Shown here one piece after another: positions 14,975 through 24,417 of a stretch of DNA of 49,333 nucleotides. The stretch comes from CAZLIC01 sp964559535 (GTDB taxonomy: Bacteria; Pseudomonadota; Alphaproteobacteria; Rhodobacterales; Rhodobacteraceae): NCBI GenBank assembly GCA_964559535.1, contig CAZLIC010000024.1, forward strand, positions 1 to 49,333, in the 5' to 3' direction. Below the pieces are notes generated by a model that saw nothing but the letters and a program-made list of their open reading frames with translations, did no database searches and was not told where the DNA came from. Each line of letters opens with the position of its first letter. Position 1 is the first letter of the stretch. A program made the translations under genes and the position numbers.

Positions 14975-15889
14975 TCAGTCCCCGTCGCGGAAGTCGAGGC
15001 CCATCTCGCCATAGCGCTCGGACTCTTCCATCCAGTTCTCGCGCACCTTGACCGTCAGGAACAGGTGCACCGGGTGGCCCAGGAAATCGGCGATGTCGGC
15101 GCGGGCGGCCTGCCCGATGGATTTCAGCGTTTGGCCGCCCGCCCCCAGCACGATGCCCTTGTGCCCGTCGCGCGCCACATAGACGATCTGGTCAATGCGG
15201 GTGGACCCGTCCTCGCGGTCTTCCCAGGCCTCGGTCTCGACCGTCAGCTGGTAGGGCAGTTCCTCGTGCAGCCGCAGCGTCAGCTTTTCGCGCGTGGTCT
15301 CGGCCGCCAGCATGCGCATCGGCAGGTCGGCCAGCTGATCTTCAGGGTACAGCCACGGACCCGCGGGCACGTTCGCCGCCAGCCAGTCGCGGAAACCGTC
15401 AATCCCGTGGCCGCGCTCGGCGCTGATCATGAAGGTGGCGGCAAAGCCGTGGGCGCCGTTCAGCTCTTCGGCCAGCGGCAGCAGGCGTTCGGCCCTCACC
15501 CGGTCGATCTTGTTGATGACCAGCGCCACAGGGCGGCCGGTGGGCAGGTCGTTCTTGATGCGTTCGATGATGGCCTGCACACCCGGCGTCAGGCCGCGGT
15601 GCGCTTCAACCAGCAGCACCACGATATCGGCATCGGCCGCCCCGCCCCAGGCGGCGGCCACCATGGCGCGGTCCAGTCGGCGGCGCGGCCGGAACAGGCC
15701 GGGGGTGTCGACAAAGACGATCTGCGCATCGCCTGCCATGGCAATGCCGCGGATGCGGGCGCGGGTGGTCTGCACCTTGTGCGTGACGATGCTGACCTTG
15801 GCCCCGACCATGCGGTTCAACAGCGTGGACTTGCCCGCGTTCGGTTCGCCGATCAGGGCGACGAAGCCCGATCTGGTAGTGGCGTTCAT
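14975..15889 (-). CDS. era: GTPase Era
   Basis: 304-residue GTPase that binds the 3' end of 16S rRNA and helps 30S subunit maturation. The G domain has G1 GEPNAGKS at residues 14-21, G2 in TTRARIRG, G3 DTPG at 61-64, and G4 NKID near 126. The C-terminal KH domain has the GxxG-type loop in GHKGIVLGAGGQTLKSIG and ends VKVRENW. ATG at 15889 gives the standard length; the frame remains open upstream but without similarity. UDP-glucose dehydrogenase is placed between it and rnc, a departure from the usual lepB-rnc-era order. Confidence 0.96.
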   Translation of the reverse strand: MNATTRSGFVALIGEPNAGKSTLLNRMVGAKVSIVTHKVQTTRARIRGIAMAGDAQIVFVDTPGLFRPRRRLDRAMVAAAWGGAADADIVVLLVEAHRGLTPGVQAIIERIKNDLPTGRPVALVINKIDRVRAERLLPLAEELNGAHGFAATFMISAERGHGIDGFRDWLAANVPAGPWLYPEDQLADLPMRMLAAETTREKLTLRLHEELPYQLTVETEAWEDREDGSTRIDQIVYVARDGHKGIVLGAGGQTLKSIGQAARADIADFLGHPVHLFLTVKVRENWMEESERYGEMGLDFRDGD

Positions 15890-15957
15890 GGGGTTCCTTT
15901 GGATGGCATGGCCGCGCAGTAGTGGAAACCGGCCGCCTTGCCCACAGGCAAAATGCC

Positions 15958-17262
15958 CTACCGCCCCACGCCGACGTAGGTGGTGAAACCCGCTGCCGTG
16001 GCGCCGCCCCTGTCGTAGATGTTGCGCAGGTCGACCAGCACCGGCGTGGACATGCCGCGGGCCAGGCGGGGCAGGTCCAGCGCGCGGAACTCGTTCCACT
16101 CGGTCAGGATCACCAGCGCATCGGCGCCCGCCGCCGCGGCATAGGGGTCATCCAGCCACTGCACGCCGGGCAGCAGCGCCTCGCCCTCGCGTCGGCCCTG
16201 CGGGTCAACCACCCGCACCCTTGCGCCATTGCCCACCAGCGCGGGGATGATCGTCAGCGACGGCGCCTCGCGCATGTCGTCGGTGTTGGGCTTGAAGGTC
16301 ACTCCCAGCACCGCGATCACGCGGCCGTTCACCCGATCGCCGCAGGCCTCGGCAATCTTGTCGACCATGCGCCGCTTCACCGTGTCGTTCACCGCCATCA
16401 CCGTTTCGGTGATGCGCATCGGCAGCCCGTGGTCCTGCCCGATGCGGGCCAGCGCCGCGGTGTCCTTCGGAAAGCACGATCCGCCATAGCCCGGCCCCGC
16501 GTGCAGGAACTTTGACCCGATCCGCCCGTCCATGCCGATGCCGGTGGCCACCGCCTTCACATCCGCCCCCACGCGTTCGCACAGCGCCGCGATTTCGTTG
16601 ATGAAGCTGATCTTGGTGGCAAGGAACGCGTTCGCCGCGTACTTGATCATCTCGGCCGATTCGAGCCCGGTGAACACCACCGGGAACTGCCGCAGGTACA
16701 GCGGGCGGTAGATCGCGCCCATCACCGCCTTTGCCCGCTCGGATTCCACACCCACCACCACACGGTCGGGGCGCATGAAGTCGTCAATCGCGGCACCCTC
16801 GCGCAGGAATTCGGGGTTCGAGGCCACGTCGAAATCGGCCGCGGGGTTGGCGGCGCGCATCACCTCGGCCACCCTGCGGTTGGTGCCGACGGGAACGGTC
16901 GACTTGGTGACGATGACAGCAGGGCCGGTCAGCGCGCGGGCGATGTCTTCGGCGGCGGCCATCACAAAGGTCAGGTCGGCGTGGCCATCGCCGCGGCGCG
17001 ACGGGGTGCCGACGGCGATGAACACCGCCTCGGCACTGTCCACCGCCGACGCAAGCTCGGTGGTGAACGACAGCCGCCCGGCCGCCACGTTGCGCGCCAT
17101 CAGGTCTTGCAAACCCGGCTCATAGATCGGCACCTCGCCACCCTTCAGGCGCGCGATCTTGGCCGGGTCCTTGTCGACGCAGACCACCTGGTGGCCAAAG
17201 TCCGACAGGCACACGCCCGACACAAGGCCGACATAGCCCGTCCCGATCATCGCAATCCGCAT
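15958..17262 (-). CDS. UDP-glucose 6-dehydrogenase
   Basis: 434-residue NAD-dependent enzyme converting UDP-glucose to UDP-glucuronate for extracellular or capsular polysaccharide. The N-terminal Rossmann motif is MIGTGYVGLVSG. SNPEFLREGAAIDDF and the catalytic cysteine C263 in GPGYGGSCFPKD are clear, as is VTFKPNTDDMREAPS. The length is normal for the UDP-glucose/GDP-mannose dehydrogenase family (rkpK/tuaD/ugd group). It is inserted between rnc and era, without polysaccharide genes nearby in this window. Confidence 0.93.
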   Translation of the reverse strand: MRIAMIGTGYVGLVSGVCLSDFGHQVVCVDKDPAKIARLKGGEVPIYEPGLQDLMARNVAAGRLSFTTELASAVDSAEAVFIAVGTPSRRGDGHADLTFVMAAAEDIARALTGPAVIVTKSTVPVGTNRRVAEVMRAANPAADFDVASNPEFLREGAAIDDFMRPDRVVVGVESERAKAVMGAIYRPLYLRQFPVVFTGLESAEMIKYAANAFLATKISFINEIAALCERVGADVKAVATGIGMDGRIGSKFLHAGPGYGGSCFPKDTAALARIGQDHGLPMRITETVMAVNDTVKRRMVDKIAEACGDRVNGRVIAVLGVTFKPNTDDMREAPSLTIIPALVGNGARVRVVDPQGRREGEALLPGVQWLDDPYAAAAGADALVILTEWNEFRALDLPRLARGMSTPVLVDLRNIYDRGGATAAGFTTYVGVGR

Positions 17263-17382
17263 GGTCTGGTCCTTTCGGCCTGCGCCCGCGAGGTGCGGGC
17301 GTTCTGGAAGCAGCGGAAGCCCACAGGAAAGTCAAGCGCATCGGCAGGCAGGGTGCAGGATCCCTGCGCGGAACCCTGCCGC

Positions 17383-18063
17383 TCAGCTGCCTTCGATCTG
17401 CGCCAGCAGGTCGGCAGCGGCGGCCTGTTCGGCCTGCCGCTTGGCCCCCGCCTCGGCGCGGCCGGTGCGACCTTCCAGCGTGACCGAAACGGTGAAGCGC
17501 GGCTGATGGTCGGGGCCCCCGCGGGCTTCCTCGATGTAGGTCGGCACGGGAAGGCCGCGGGCCTGCGCCCATTCCTGCAAGGCAGACTTCGCATCGCGGG
17601 CACGCGTTTCGGCGGTGGCAATCCGGTCGCCCCACAGCCGCAGGACAGTGTCGCGGGCGGCCTGCCAGCCCGCGTCCAGGAACACGGCGGCAATCACCGC
17701 CTCCAGCGCGTCGCCCAGCAGCGCGTCCTTCTTGCGCCCGCCGGTCAGCATTTCCGACCGGCCGAGCTTCAGCACTTCGCCCAGCCCGATGCCGCGGGCC
17801 ACGTCGGCGCAGGTTTCCAGCCGTACCAGCGCATTCAGGCGGGGGGCCAGCCGCCCCTCGGCGGCCAGCGGGTCATCGGCGATCAGCGCCTCGGCCATGG
17901 CCAGGTTCAGCACGCGGTCGCCCAGGAATTCCAGCCGCTCGTTCGACGGGCGGGTTTCCGATGAGAGCGAGGCGTGCGTCAGCGCGCGGACCAGCAGGTC
18001 CTTGTGCCGGAAGGCGTGGCCCAGCCGGGCCTCGAAGGCCTTCAGTTCGGCCGAAACCTTCAC
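17383..18063 (-). CDS. rnc: Ribonuclease III
   Basis: 226-residue double-stranded-RNA endonuclease for rRNA and mRNA processing. The signature NERLEFLGDRVL starts at residue 41, with the catalytic Glu and Asp, and DALLGDALEAVIAAVFLD supplies the second acidic pair. The C-terminal dsRNA-binding domain runs from about DAKSALQEWAQ to the end. The start overlaps the lepB stop by four bases, the usual lepB-rnc pairing. The C-terminus GAKRQAEQAAAADLLAQ is typical. Confidence 0.96.
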   Translation of the reverse strand: MKVSAELKAFEARLGHAFRHKDLLVRALTHASLSSETRPSNERLEFLGDRVLNLAMAEALIADDPLAAEGRLAPRLNALVRLETCADVARGIGLGEVLKLGRSEMLTGGRKKDALLGDALEAVIAAVFLDAGWQAARDTVLRLWGDRIATAETRARDAKSALQEWAQARGLPVPTYIEEARGGPDHQPRFTVSVTLEGRTGRAEAGAKRQAEQAAAADLLAQIEGS

Positions 18064-18848
18064 TCCACCGCCTTGAAGAACCGGTCGGACCGCCAGGTCC
18101 AGAAGAACAGCATCGAGCGGCCGGCGGAAGAGAACATCACGCGGTCGGCGCGGCCGATCAGGTTTTCGGCCGGAACGAAGCCGACGCCGCCCATGGCCTG
18201 GCCAAACCGGCTGTCCTGGCTGTTGTCGCGGTTGTCGCCCATGAAGAAGTAGTGGCCTTCCGGAACCGTGAAGACGTCGGTGGTGTCGGCAAAGCCGCCG
18301 TCCTCGATGTTCAGGATGCTGTGGCTGCGGCCGCCGGGCAGGGTTTCGCGGTAGCGCGACGAGGTGCAGGGGCCGCCTTCGCCCACCGGGGCATTCTGGC
18401 AGCGCGGATACTGCCCCATGGGCCCTTGTTTCTCATAGGTTTCCGTAAAGATTCCCGCGTCGGTCTGCGGCACTTCGCTGCCGTTCAGGAACAGCACGCC
18501 GTTCTTCATCTGCACGGTATCGCCGGGCAGGCCGACCAGGCGCTTGATGAAGTCCGACCCGTTCACCGGGTGGCGGAACACCACCACGTCGCCGCGTTCC
18601 GGATCACCGCCCAGGATGCGGCCCGAGATGGGGCACATCCCGAAGGGGCAGGAATAGCGGCTGTAGCCGTAGGCGAACTTGTTGACGAACAGGAAATCGC
18701 CGATCAGCAGCGTGTCTTTCATGCTGCCCGAGGGAATCCAGAAGGGCTGGAACAGAAGGGTGCGGAAAATCCCTGCAATCAGAAGGGCATAGACAACGGT
18801 CTTGACGGTTTCGACGATGCCGCCTTCGGATTTTGCGGTGGCTGCCAT
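18060..18848 (-). CDS. lepB: Signal peptidase I
   Basis: 262-residue membrane serine protease that removes signal peptides from exported proteins. One transmembrane helix (about residues 12-33) precedes the catalytic Ser42 in PSGSMKDTLL. The general base Lys102 lies in DFIKRLVGLPGD, and the late box GHYFFMGDNRDNSQDSRF is diagnostic. An insertion with cysteines (CPFGMC) follows box C, as in other alphaproteobacterial forms. It overlaps rnc by four bases and follows acpS by about 70 bases. Confidence 0.96.
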   Translation of the reverse strand: MAATAKSEGGIVETVKTVVYALLIAGIFRTLLFQPFWIPSGSMKDTLLIGDFLFVNKFAYGYSRYSCPFGMCPISGRILGGDPERGDVVVFRHPVNGSDFIKRLVGLPGDTVQMKNGVLFLNGSEVPQTDAGIFTETYEKQGPMGQYPRCQNAPVGEGGPCTSSRYRETLPGGRSHSILNIEDGGFADTTDVFTVPEGHYFFMGDNRDNSQDSRFGQAMGGVGFVPAENLIGRADRVMFSSAGRSMLFFWTWRSDRFFKAVE

Positions 18849-18917
18849 GATGTCCTGCCCTGTTGCCCCGGCTTTTGCTTGGGCGCCATGTGACGCCGTG
18901 GCGGGCGCGAGTCAAGT

Positions 18918-19337
18918 TCACTTGGGCGCGAGCGGGGCCTTCACCGGCCGCGCCTCGATCACCACGAAGGCCTGCGCCCAGGGGTGGTCATCGGTCAGCG
19001 AGACATGCACCGTTGCTTCGTAACCCTCTGGCGTCATTGAATGAAGTCGTTCTTCCGCCCAGCCCGTCAGGTGCATGACGGGCTGGCCGGTGCGCAGGTT
19101 GGCCACCCCCATGTCCTTCCATGCAATGCCCATGCGCAAGCCGGTGCCCAGTGCCTTGGAGCAAGCCTCCTTCGCCGCCCAACGCTTGGCATAGGTGGCG
19201 GCCTCGTGCTTGCGGCGCCCGGCGGTGGCCTGTTCGCGCGGGGTGAAGACGCGGTCGCGGAAACGGTCGCCAAAGCGTTCAAGGGTCCGCTCGATGCGGT
19301 CGATGTTGGCAAGGTCAGTGCCGATGCCCAGGATCAT
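18918..19337 (-). CDS. acpS: Holo-[acyl-carrier-protein] synthase
   Basis: 139-residue phosphopantetheinyl transferase that activates acyl carrier protein with a coenzyme A arm. MILGIGTDLANIDRIERTL contains the metal-binding Asp8, and RWAAKEACSKALGTGL contains the second acidic ligand. The length fits the trimeric AcpS type. It sits between pdxJ and lepB, the usual alphaproteobacterial order pdxJ-acpS-lepB-rnc. Confidence 0.95.
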   Translation of the reverse strand: MILGIGTDLANIDRIERTLERFGDRFRDRVFTPREQATAGRRKHEAATYAKRWAAKEACSKALGTGLRMGIAWKDMGVANLRTGQPVMHLTGWAEERLHSMTPEGYEATVHVSLTDDHPWAQAFVVIEARPVKAPLAPK

Positions 19338-19434
19338 GCGGCCGGTCGCGGTGTGGTTTCGCTGTGTTGCACGCGTGGCGTTCCCGTCGTTCCTGTGCCG
19401 CTACAGGCAGGCGCATTGCGGTGCCGCGCCCGAG

Positions 19435-20181
19435 TCACCCCGCCACCGCATCAATCCGCCGCCGCATTTCCTCGATGGCCGGGCCAAGGCCGCGGAAGAT
19501 GGCCTCGCCGATCAGGAAATGGCCGATGTTCAGTTCGCGCACTTCGGGAAAGCAGACCTGCGCCGCGGTCTCGAAGTCCAGCCCGTGGCCCATGTGCACC
19601 TCAAGCCCCAGCGCGTGGGCGCGGGTGGCGGCGGCGCGCAGGGCGGCCAGTTCGCGGTTGGCCTCCTCGTCGCGGCCCTCTCCGACAAGGTCGCAGTAGT
19701 GGCCGGTGTGGAATTCGACGACCGAGGCGCCGACACGGGCCGCGGCCTCGATCTGCGGAGCGGGGTGGCCGATGAACAGCGACACGCGGCACCCGGCCTC
19801 GCGCAGCGGGGCGATGAAATCGGTCAGCCGGTTCTGGTCGGCGGCGACCTCCAGCCCGCCTTCGGTGGTGCGTTCCTCGCGCCGTTCGGGCACGATGCAC
19901 ACGGCATGCGGGCGGTGGCGCAGGGCGATGGCCTGCATCTCGGCGGTGGCCGCCATTTCAAAGTTCAGCGGCACCGAAAGGCCCGCCATCAGCGCCTCGA
20001 TGTCGGCATCGCGGATGTGGCGGCGGTCTTCGCGCAGGTGGGCGGTAATGCCGTCGGCGCCCGCGGCCTCGGCCAGCAATGCCGCGCGCAGCGGGTCGGG
20101 GCGGGCGCCGCCGCGGGCGTTGCGCACGGTGGCGACGTGGTCGATGTTCACGCCCAGGCGAACGCGTCCTGCGGGTTTCAT
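19435..20181 (-). CDS. pdxJ: Pyridoxine 5'-phosphate synthase
   Basis: 248-residue TIM-barrel enzyme that condenses 3-amino-2-oxopropyl phosphate with deoxyxylulose 5-phosphate to form vitamin B6 phosphate. It begins RVRLGVNIDHVATVRNARG, the family hallmark, and has ITAHLREDRRHI, VCIVPERREE, FIGHPA and LNIGHFLIGEAIF. It is the first gene of the pdxJ-acpS-lepB-rnc run on the minus strand, with an 83-base gap from the DUF2062 gene. Confidence 0.96.
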   Translation of the reverse strand: MKPAGRVRLGVNIDHVATVRNARGGARPDPLRAALLAEAAGADGITAHLREDRRHIRDADIEALMAGLSVPLNFEMAATAEMQAIALRHRPHAVCIVPERREERTTEGGLEVAADQNRLTDFIAPLREAGCRVSLFIGHPAPQIEAAARVGASVVEFHTGHYCDLVGEGRDEEANRELAALRAAATRAHALGLEVHMGHGLDFETAAQVCFPEVRELNIGHFLIGEAIFRGLGPAIEEMRRRIDAVAG

Positions 20182-20264
20182 GGCAATGCCCTTTCCCTGT
20201 GACGGTCTGCTGCCGTCTGCCTCCGCAACCTAGCGGTGCTGCGGGCCAAGGGCAACGCGCCCGG

Positions 20265-20972
20265 TCAGGAATCGCCCGCCGCAGGGGGCTCGGGCGGCGG
20301 GTCGCGGTCTTCGCCGCGGTGCGTGATGCGGTGCGCGGCCTCGGCGAGGGCAGCACGCAGGCGGCCGCGCCTTTCGGTGCGTTCAAGTGCCTTGGCCGCA
20401 CGGGCCTTCTGGTAGGCTTCGACCAGCGGAATGGTAATGTAGTAGAACAGCAGCGACAGCACGATCCCCGGCCCCAGCGACCCGATGAAGTAGGGCAGGT
20501 AGACGGCGTCCCAGAACTCCCTCAACCCGGACCATTCGGCCTGCTTTTCGTTAAAGATCGACAGGAAGTTGTTCCACAGGTCGATGCCTGCGCTTTCAAA
20601 CGCCTGGAAGATCGCCTTGGCTGTCAGCGGTGTTTCCACCCCCAGCATCCAGTGGCCCAGCGCGATGGCGCCGACGGCGAAGAACGGCGTAGTCAGCGGA
20701 TTCGAGTTGAAGGTGGCCAGCAGGGCCGCCAGCACGTTGCCGCGGATGAGAACGGCAAAGCCCCAGCCCAGCAGGAACTGCAGCCCCGGCAGCGGCAGGA
20801 AGCCGATCAGCGAGCCGGCGAAGATGCCGCGGGCAATGCGGTGTGGCTGGTCGGGCAGCCGACGCATGCGCAGCGTGACATAGCGCAAGGCGCGCCGGAA
20901 GCCGCCGGTGGGATACACCATTTCGCGCGCCCAGAGAGCCCAGCTTTTCGGATTGCGGCGCTTGAAGACCAA
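20265..20972 (-). CDS. DUF2062 membrane protein
   Basis: About 235 residues from a TTG start chosen because the family begins MVFKRRNP; the frame is also open to ATG 21068 (267 residues), and neither start has a good ribosome site. Hydrophobic segments appear at IARGIFAGSLIGFLPLPGLQ, FLLGWGFAVLI and YFIGSLGPGIVLSLLFYYIT. The motif FNSNPLTTPFF is typical of DUF2062. The C-terminus is charged and proline rich (GEDRDPPPEPPAAGDS). The function is unknown. It lies between rsh and pdxJ. Confidence 0.85.
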   Translation of the reverse strand: MVFKRRNPKSWALWAREMVYPTGGFRRALRYVTLRMRRLPDQPHRIARGIFAGSLIGFLPLPGLQFLLGWGFAVLIRGNVLAALLATFNSNPLTTPFFAVGAIALGHWMLGVETPLTAKAIFQAFESAGIDLWNNFLSIFNEKQAEWSGLREFWDAVYLPYFIGSLGPGIVLSLLFYYITIPLVEAYQKARAAKALERTERRGRLRAALAEAAHRITHRGEDRDPPPEPPAAGDS

Positions 20973-21124
20973 TGCGGGGTTCCGGGTGTTGCGGTTCTGG
21001 CCAGGGGCGAGGTTCCCGCGAGGTAGACCCGATTCCCTGACCGTTTCATGACGCGCGCGTGGCGCCATGCGGCTGACTTAGGGTGGATTGGCCACTGTGT
21101 CACCCCCTGCCATCGGCGCGGCGA

Positions 21125-23242
21125 TCACGGTTTGCGTGTGGGGTCGCGCAGGCGGATGATTTCGGCCACATCGGTTTCGGCCTCAAGCGCCGTCATCACC
21201 TTGTGCAGGTGTTCGACATCACGCAGGTCGATGTCGAGCTGGAGGCGATAGAAGTCGGGCTTGCGGTCGACGAATTCAAGGTCCGAGATGTTGGCCTTCT
21301 GCTCGCCGATCAGCGTGCAGACGCGGCCGAGCACGCCCGCATCGTTTGAAATGGTGAGCGTGAGTCGCACGGTATAGACCGAGGGGTGGCGGCCGGGCGT
21401 CCAGTGCAGGTCGATCCAGCGTTCCGACTGTTCCTCGAACTCGGCCAGCGCAGGGCAGTCGATGGCATGGGCCACAACGCCCTTGCCGCGATAGGTGATG
21501 CCCACGATGCGTTCGCCCGGCACCGGCTGGCAGCAGGGCGCGCGGCGGAAGGTCTGGTCGGCGGACAGGCCGATCACCGGGCGGTCGGCGTCCACCACAT
21601 CGGCCTGTGCCGCGGCCAGATCGGGGTACAGCACCTCGACCACGCGGCGGGCGGCAATCTCGGCGCTGCCAAGGCGGGCCAGCAGGTCGTTCTCGTCGGC
21701 CAGGCCCATCATGCGGGCCGCGGTGCGCAGGGCCTTGTCGGTGGCCTTGCGGCCCACATGCTCGAAGGCGGCGCGCACAAGCTCGTGGCCCAGTTTCACG
21801 AAACGCCCACGGTCTTCCTCGCGCAAGCTGCGGCGGATGGCCGACTTGGCGCGGCCGGTGGTGACAATGTCGATCCAGCTGGCCTGCGGGCGCTGCCCCT
21901 CGGCGGTGATGATCTCGACCGACTGGCCGTTCTTCAGCCGCGTCCACAAGGGCACGCGGATGCCGTCGATCTTGGCCGACACGGTGGAATTGCCGATGCG
22001 GGTATGGATGGCATAGGCAAAGTCCAGCGGCGTGGCGCCGCGCGGCAGCTGGATCACGTCACCCTTTGGCGTAAAGCAGAACACCTGGTCGACGTACATG
22101 TCGAGCTTCACGGCTTCCAGGAACTCGTCGTCATCCTCGGCGCCCAGCCGGTCGGTCAGGCTGGCAATCCACTTGGCCGGGTCCACCGCCAGCGGGTTCT
22201 CGGCGCGCACGCCTTCGCGGTAGGACCAGTGCGCCGCCACGCCCGCCTCGGCCACCTCGTGCATGTCGCGCGTCCTGATCTGCACCTCGACGCGCTTGCC
22301 GTCGCGGCCCGACACGGTGGTGTGGATCGAGCGGTAGCCGTTCTGTTTCGGCTGGCTGATATAGTCCTTGAACCGCCCCGGCACGGCGCGCCAGCGCTGG
22401 TGGATCACGCCCAGGATGCGGTAGCAGTCGGTCACCTCGGCGCAGATGATGCGGAAGCCATAGATGTCGGACAGGCGGCTGAAGGCCAGATCCTTCTCCT
22501 GCATCTTGCGCCAGATCGAATAGGGCTTCTTGGCGCGGCCGAACACGTCGGCCTCGATGTCGGCCTTGTCCAGTTCGTGGCGGATGTCGGCGGTGATCTT
22601 GTGCACCACATCGCCCGCCTCGCGCTGCAGGGTCAGGAAGCGGCGGATGATCGAGTTGCGCGCCTCGGGGTTCAGGACCTTGAAGGACAGGTCCTCAAGC
22701 TCTTCGCGCATCCACTGCATGCCCATGCGGCCGGCCAGCGGCGCATAGATTTCCATCGTTTCGCGGGCTTTCTGGGCCTGCTTCTCGGGGCGCATCGACT
22801 TGATCGTGCGCATGTTGTGCAGGCGGTCGGCGAGTTTCACCAGGATCACCCGCAGGTCGCGGGACATGGCCATGAACAGCTTGCGGAAGTTCTCGGCCTG
22901 CTGGGTTTCGGTGCTGGACAGCTGCAGGTTGGTCAGCTTGGTGACACCATCCACCAGTTCGGCAACCTCGGGGCTGAACAGCCGCGCGATTTCGCCATAG
23001 GTGCTTTTGGTGTCCTCGATGGTGTCGTGCAGCAAAGCTGTCACGATGGTCGCGTCATCCAGCCGCTGTTCGGTCAGGATGGCGGCAACGGCAACCGGAT
23101 GGGTGAAATACGGCTCGCCCGACTTGCGCAACTGGCCGTCGTGCATCTGCCGCGCGTAGGCATAGGCGCGGCGGATCAGATCGGCATTCGAGCGCGGGTT
23201 GTAGTTGTGGACAAGGGCGACCAGGTCTTCAACGTCGATCAT
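21125..23242 (-). CDS. Bifunctional (p)ppGpp synthetase/hydrolase
   Basis: 705-residue RelA/SpoT homologue (Rsh) that makes and degrades the alarmone (p)ppGpp. The hydrolase domain has ALLHDTIEDT near residue 71 (HD) and LVKLADRLHNMRTI. The synthetase domain has YISQPKQNGYRSIHTTV. A TGS domain (DVIQLPRGATPLDFAYAIH) and a C-terminal ACT domain follow. Both catalytic halves look intact, as expected for the single Rsh of alphaproteobacteria. It is 22 bases downstream of rpoZ, the usual rpoZ-rsh pair. Confidence 0.95.
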   Translation of the reverse strand: MIDVEDLVALVHNYNPRSNADLIRRAYAYARQMHDGQLRKSGEPYFTHPVAVAAILTEQRLDDATIVTALLHDTIEDTKSTYGEIARLFSPEVAELVDGVTKLTNLQLSSTETQQAENFRKLFMAMSRDLRVILVKLADRLHNMRTIKSMRPEKQAQKARETMEIYAPLAGRMGMQWMREELEDLSFKVLNPEARNSIIRRFLTLQREAGDVVHKITADIRHELDKADIEADVFGRAKKPYSIWRKMQEKDLAFSRLSDIYGFRIICAEVTDCYRILGVIHQRWRAVPGRFKDYISQPKQNGYRSIHTTVSGRDGKRVEVQIRTRDMHEVAEAGVAAHWSYREGVRAENPLAVDPAKWIASLTDRLGAEDDDEFLEAVKLDMYVDQVFCFTPKGDVIQLPRGATPLDFAYAIHTRIGNSTVSAKIDGIRVPLWTRLKNGQSVEIITAEGQRPQASWIDIVTTGRAKSAIRRSLREEDRGRFVKLGHELVRAAFEHVGRKATDKALRTAARMMGLADENDLLARLGSAEIAARRVVEVLYPDLAAAQADVVDADRPVIGLSADQTFRRAPCCQPVPGERIVGITYRGKGVVAHAIDCPALAEFEEQSERWIDLHWTPGRHPSVYTVRLTLTISNDAGVLGRVCTLIGEQKANISDLEFVDRKPDFYRLQLDIDLRDVEHLHKVMTALEAETDVAEIIRLRDPTRKP

Positions 23243-23264
23243 GGCCGCCCTGTTCGCGCGCCGG

Positions 23265-23618
23265 TCAGCCGGCGCCTTGCGCTTCCATCAGGGCGCGCAG
23301 CAGTTTCTCTTCCGACATGTCGTCCAGCGCCGGGCGGTCCATGCCGGACCCCATCTGCTCGGCCATCTGGTCGTCCTCGGGCTCGTCAACCTCGATCTGG
23401 GTCTGGTTGCTTTCGATCAGCCGCTCGCGCAGCTGTTCGGCCGACTGCGTTTCCTCGGCGATCTCGCGCAGGGCGACGACCGGGTTCTTGTCGTTGTCGC
23501 GGTCAATCGACAGCGGCGCGCCCGACTGGATTTCGCGCGCCCGATGCGCCGCCAGCAGCACCAGTTCGAACCGGTTCGGGACCTTGTCCACGCAATCTTC
23601 GACCGTTACGCGGGCCAT
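23265..23618 (-). CDS. rpoZ: RNA polymerase omega subunit
   Basis: 117-residue subunit that aids RNA polymerase assembly and contributes to ppGpp binding. The N-terminal block MARVTVEDCVDKVPNRFELV with LLAAHRAREI is diagnostic. NDKNPVVALREIAEE follows. The acidic C-terminal half is longer than in Escherichia coli, as in other Rhodobacterales. The gene sits upstream of rsh on the same strand. Confidence 0.95.
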   Translation of the reverse strand: MARVTVEDCVDKVPNRFELVLLAAHRAREIQSGAPLSIDRDNDKNPVVALREIAEETQSAEQLRERLIESNQTQIEVDEPEDDQMAEQMGSGMDRPALDDMSEEKLLRALMEAQGAG

Positions 23619-23699
23619 GGGAACACCTTTCGCAAGCCATCGGAAGGCGTCTATCTAAGCGTTGCGCCGGGGCTTGACAAGGCGGCAAACGGCATTGGG

Positions 23700-24281
23700 T
23701 CAAAGCGGGCGCACGGCGGCAATCTCGGACCGGGGCAGCCGGTTGCGCAGGGCGGCGGCGGTCAGGCCCAGCGCCGGGTGGCGCCAGCGCGGTGCGATCT
23801 CGGCCAGCGGCACCAGAACGAAGGCGCGGTCCTGCAGGCGCGGGTGGGGCAGGATCAGCCGGTCGGGCGTGGCGGCGATCTGGTCTTCGGGCGGCAGCGC
23901 ACGCCAGAGTGCGGCGGTGGCGTCGTCGGGCAGGATCAGCCGGCCCATGGCGATCAGGTCAAGGTCCAGCGTGCGCATGCCCCAGCGTTGCACCCGTTCG
24001 CGGCCAAAGCGCGCCTCGACCCTGTGCAGCGCTGCCAGCACCGCACGCGCGTCCATGCCCGGCGCCGGGCGCAGGCGGGCGGCGGCGTTCACATAGTCGG
24101 GCCCGGCGCCAGCCGGAAAGCACGGCGTTGCATAGAGACGGCTCACACGCTCCACCGCCAAGCCCTCGCCCGGCAGGGCGGCAAGTGACATCCTCAGGTT
24201 GTCGGCAGGATCCCGCCCCTCAACCGGAATGTTTGCGCCGAGCGCGATTATGACAGGAAGGTTTACGTCGCGTGACACCAT
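23700..24281 (-). CDS. folK: 2-amino-4-hydroxy-6-hydroxymethyldihydropteridine diphosphokinase
   Basis: 193-residue folate-pathway kinase that transfers pyrophosphate from ATP to the pterin. VIIALGANIP is followed by DNLRMSLAAL, and the core has the signature WGMRTLDLDLIAMG and LILPHPRLQDRAFVLVPLAE. ATG 24281 is chosen because VNLPVIIALGAN follows closely; an open frame extends upstream to 24398 without similarity. It is divergent from the NYN-domain gene, with about 136 bases between starts. Confidence 0.93.
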   Translation of the reverse strand: MVSRDVNLPVIIALGANIPVEGRDPADNLRMSLAALPGEGLAVERVSRLYATPCFPAGAGPDYVNAAARLRPAPGMDARAVLAALHRVEARFGRERVQRWGMRTLDLDLIAMGRLILPDDATAALWRALPPEDQIAATPDRLILPHPRLQDRAFVLVPLAEIAPRWRHPALGLTAAALRNRLPRSEIAAVRPL

Positions 24282-24301
24282 AGTCTTTCGTATAGTTGTT
24301 C

Positions 24302-24336
24302 TTGAAGTTCCTGTGTCACGACAGATACTCTCTGTA
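24302..24336 (+). promoter_or_regulatory. Putative promoter of the NYN-domain gene
   Basis: TTGAAG at 24302-24307 and GATACT at 24324-24329 are separated by 16 bases in an AT-rich stretch. ACAGA and TCTGT at 24322-24336 form a small inverted repeat over the -10. The distance to ATG 24418 implies a leader of about 80 bases. Pattern only. Confidence 0.35.
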
Positions 24337-24417
24337 AATTCGCGGCTGGCATACTGTGATGGGGTTGTCGAGTCACCGGTTTGAAGGCTGCGGAACACGA
24401 TTTGAGAGGACTCTTCG

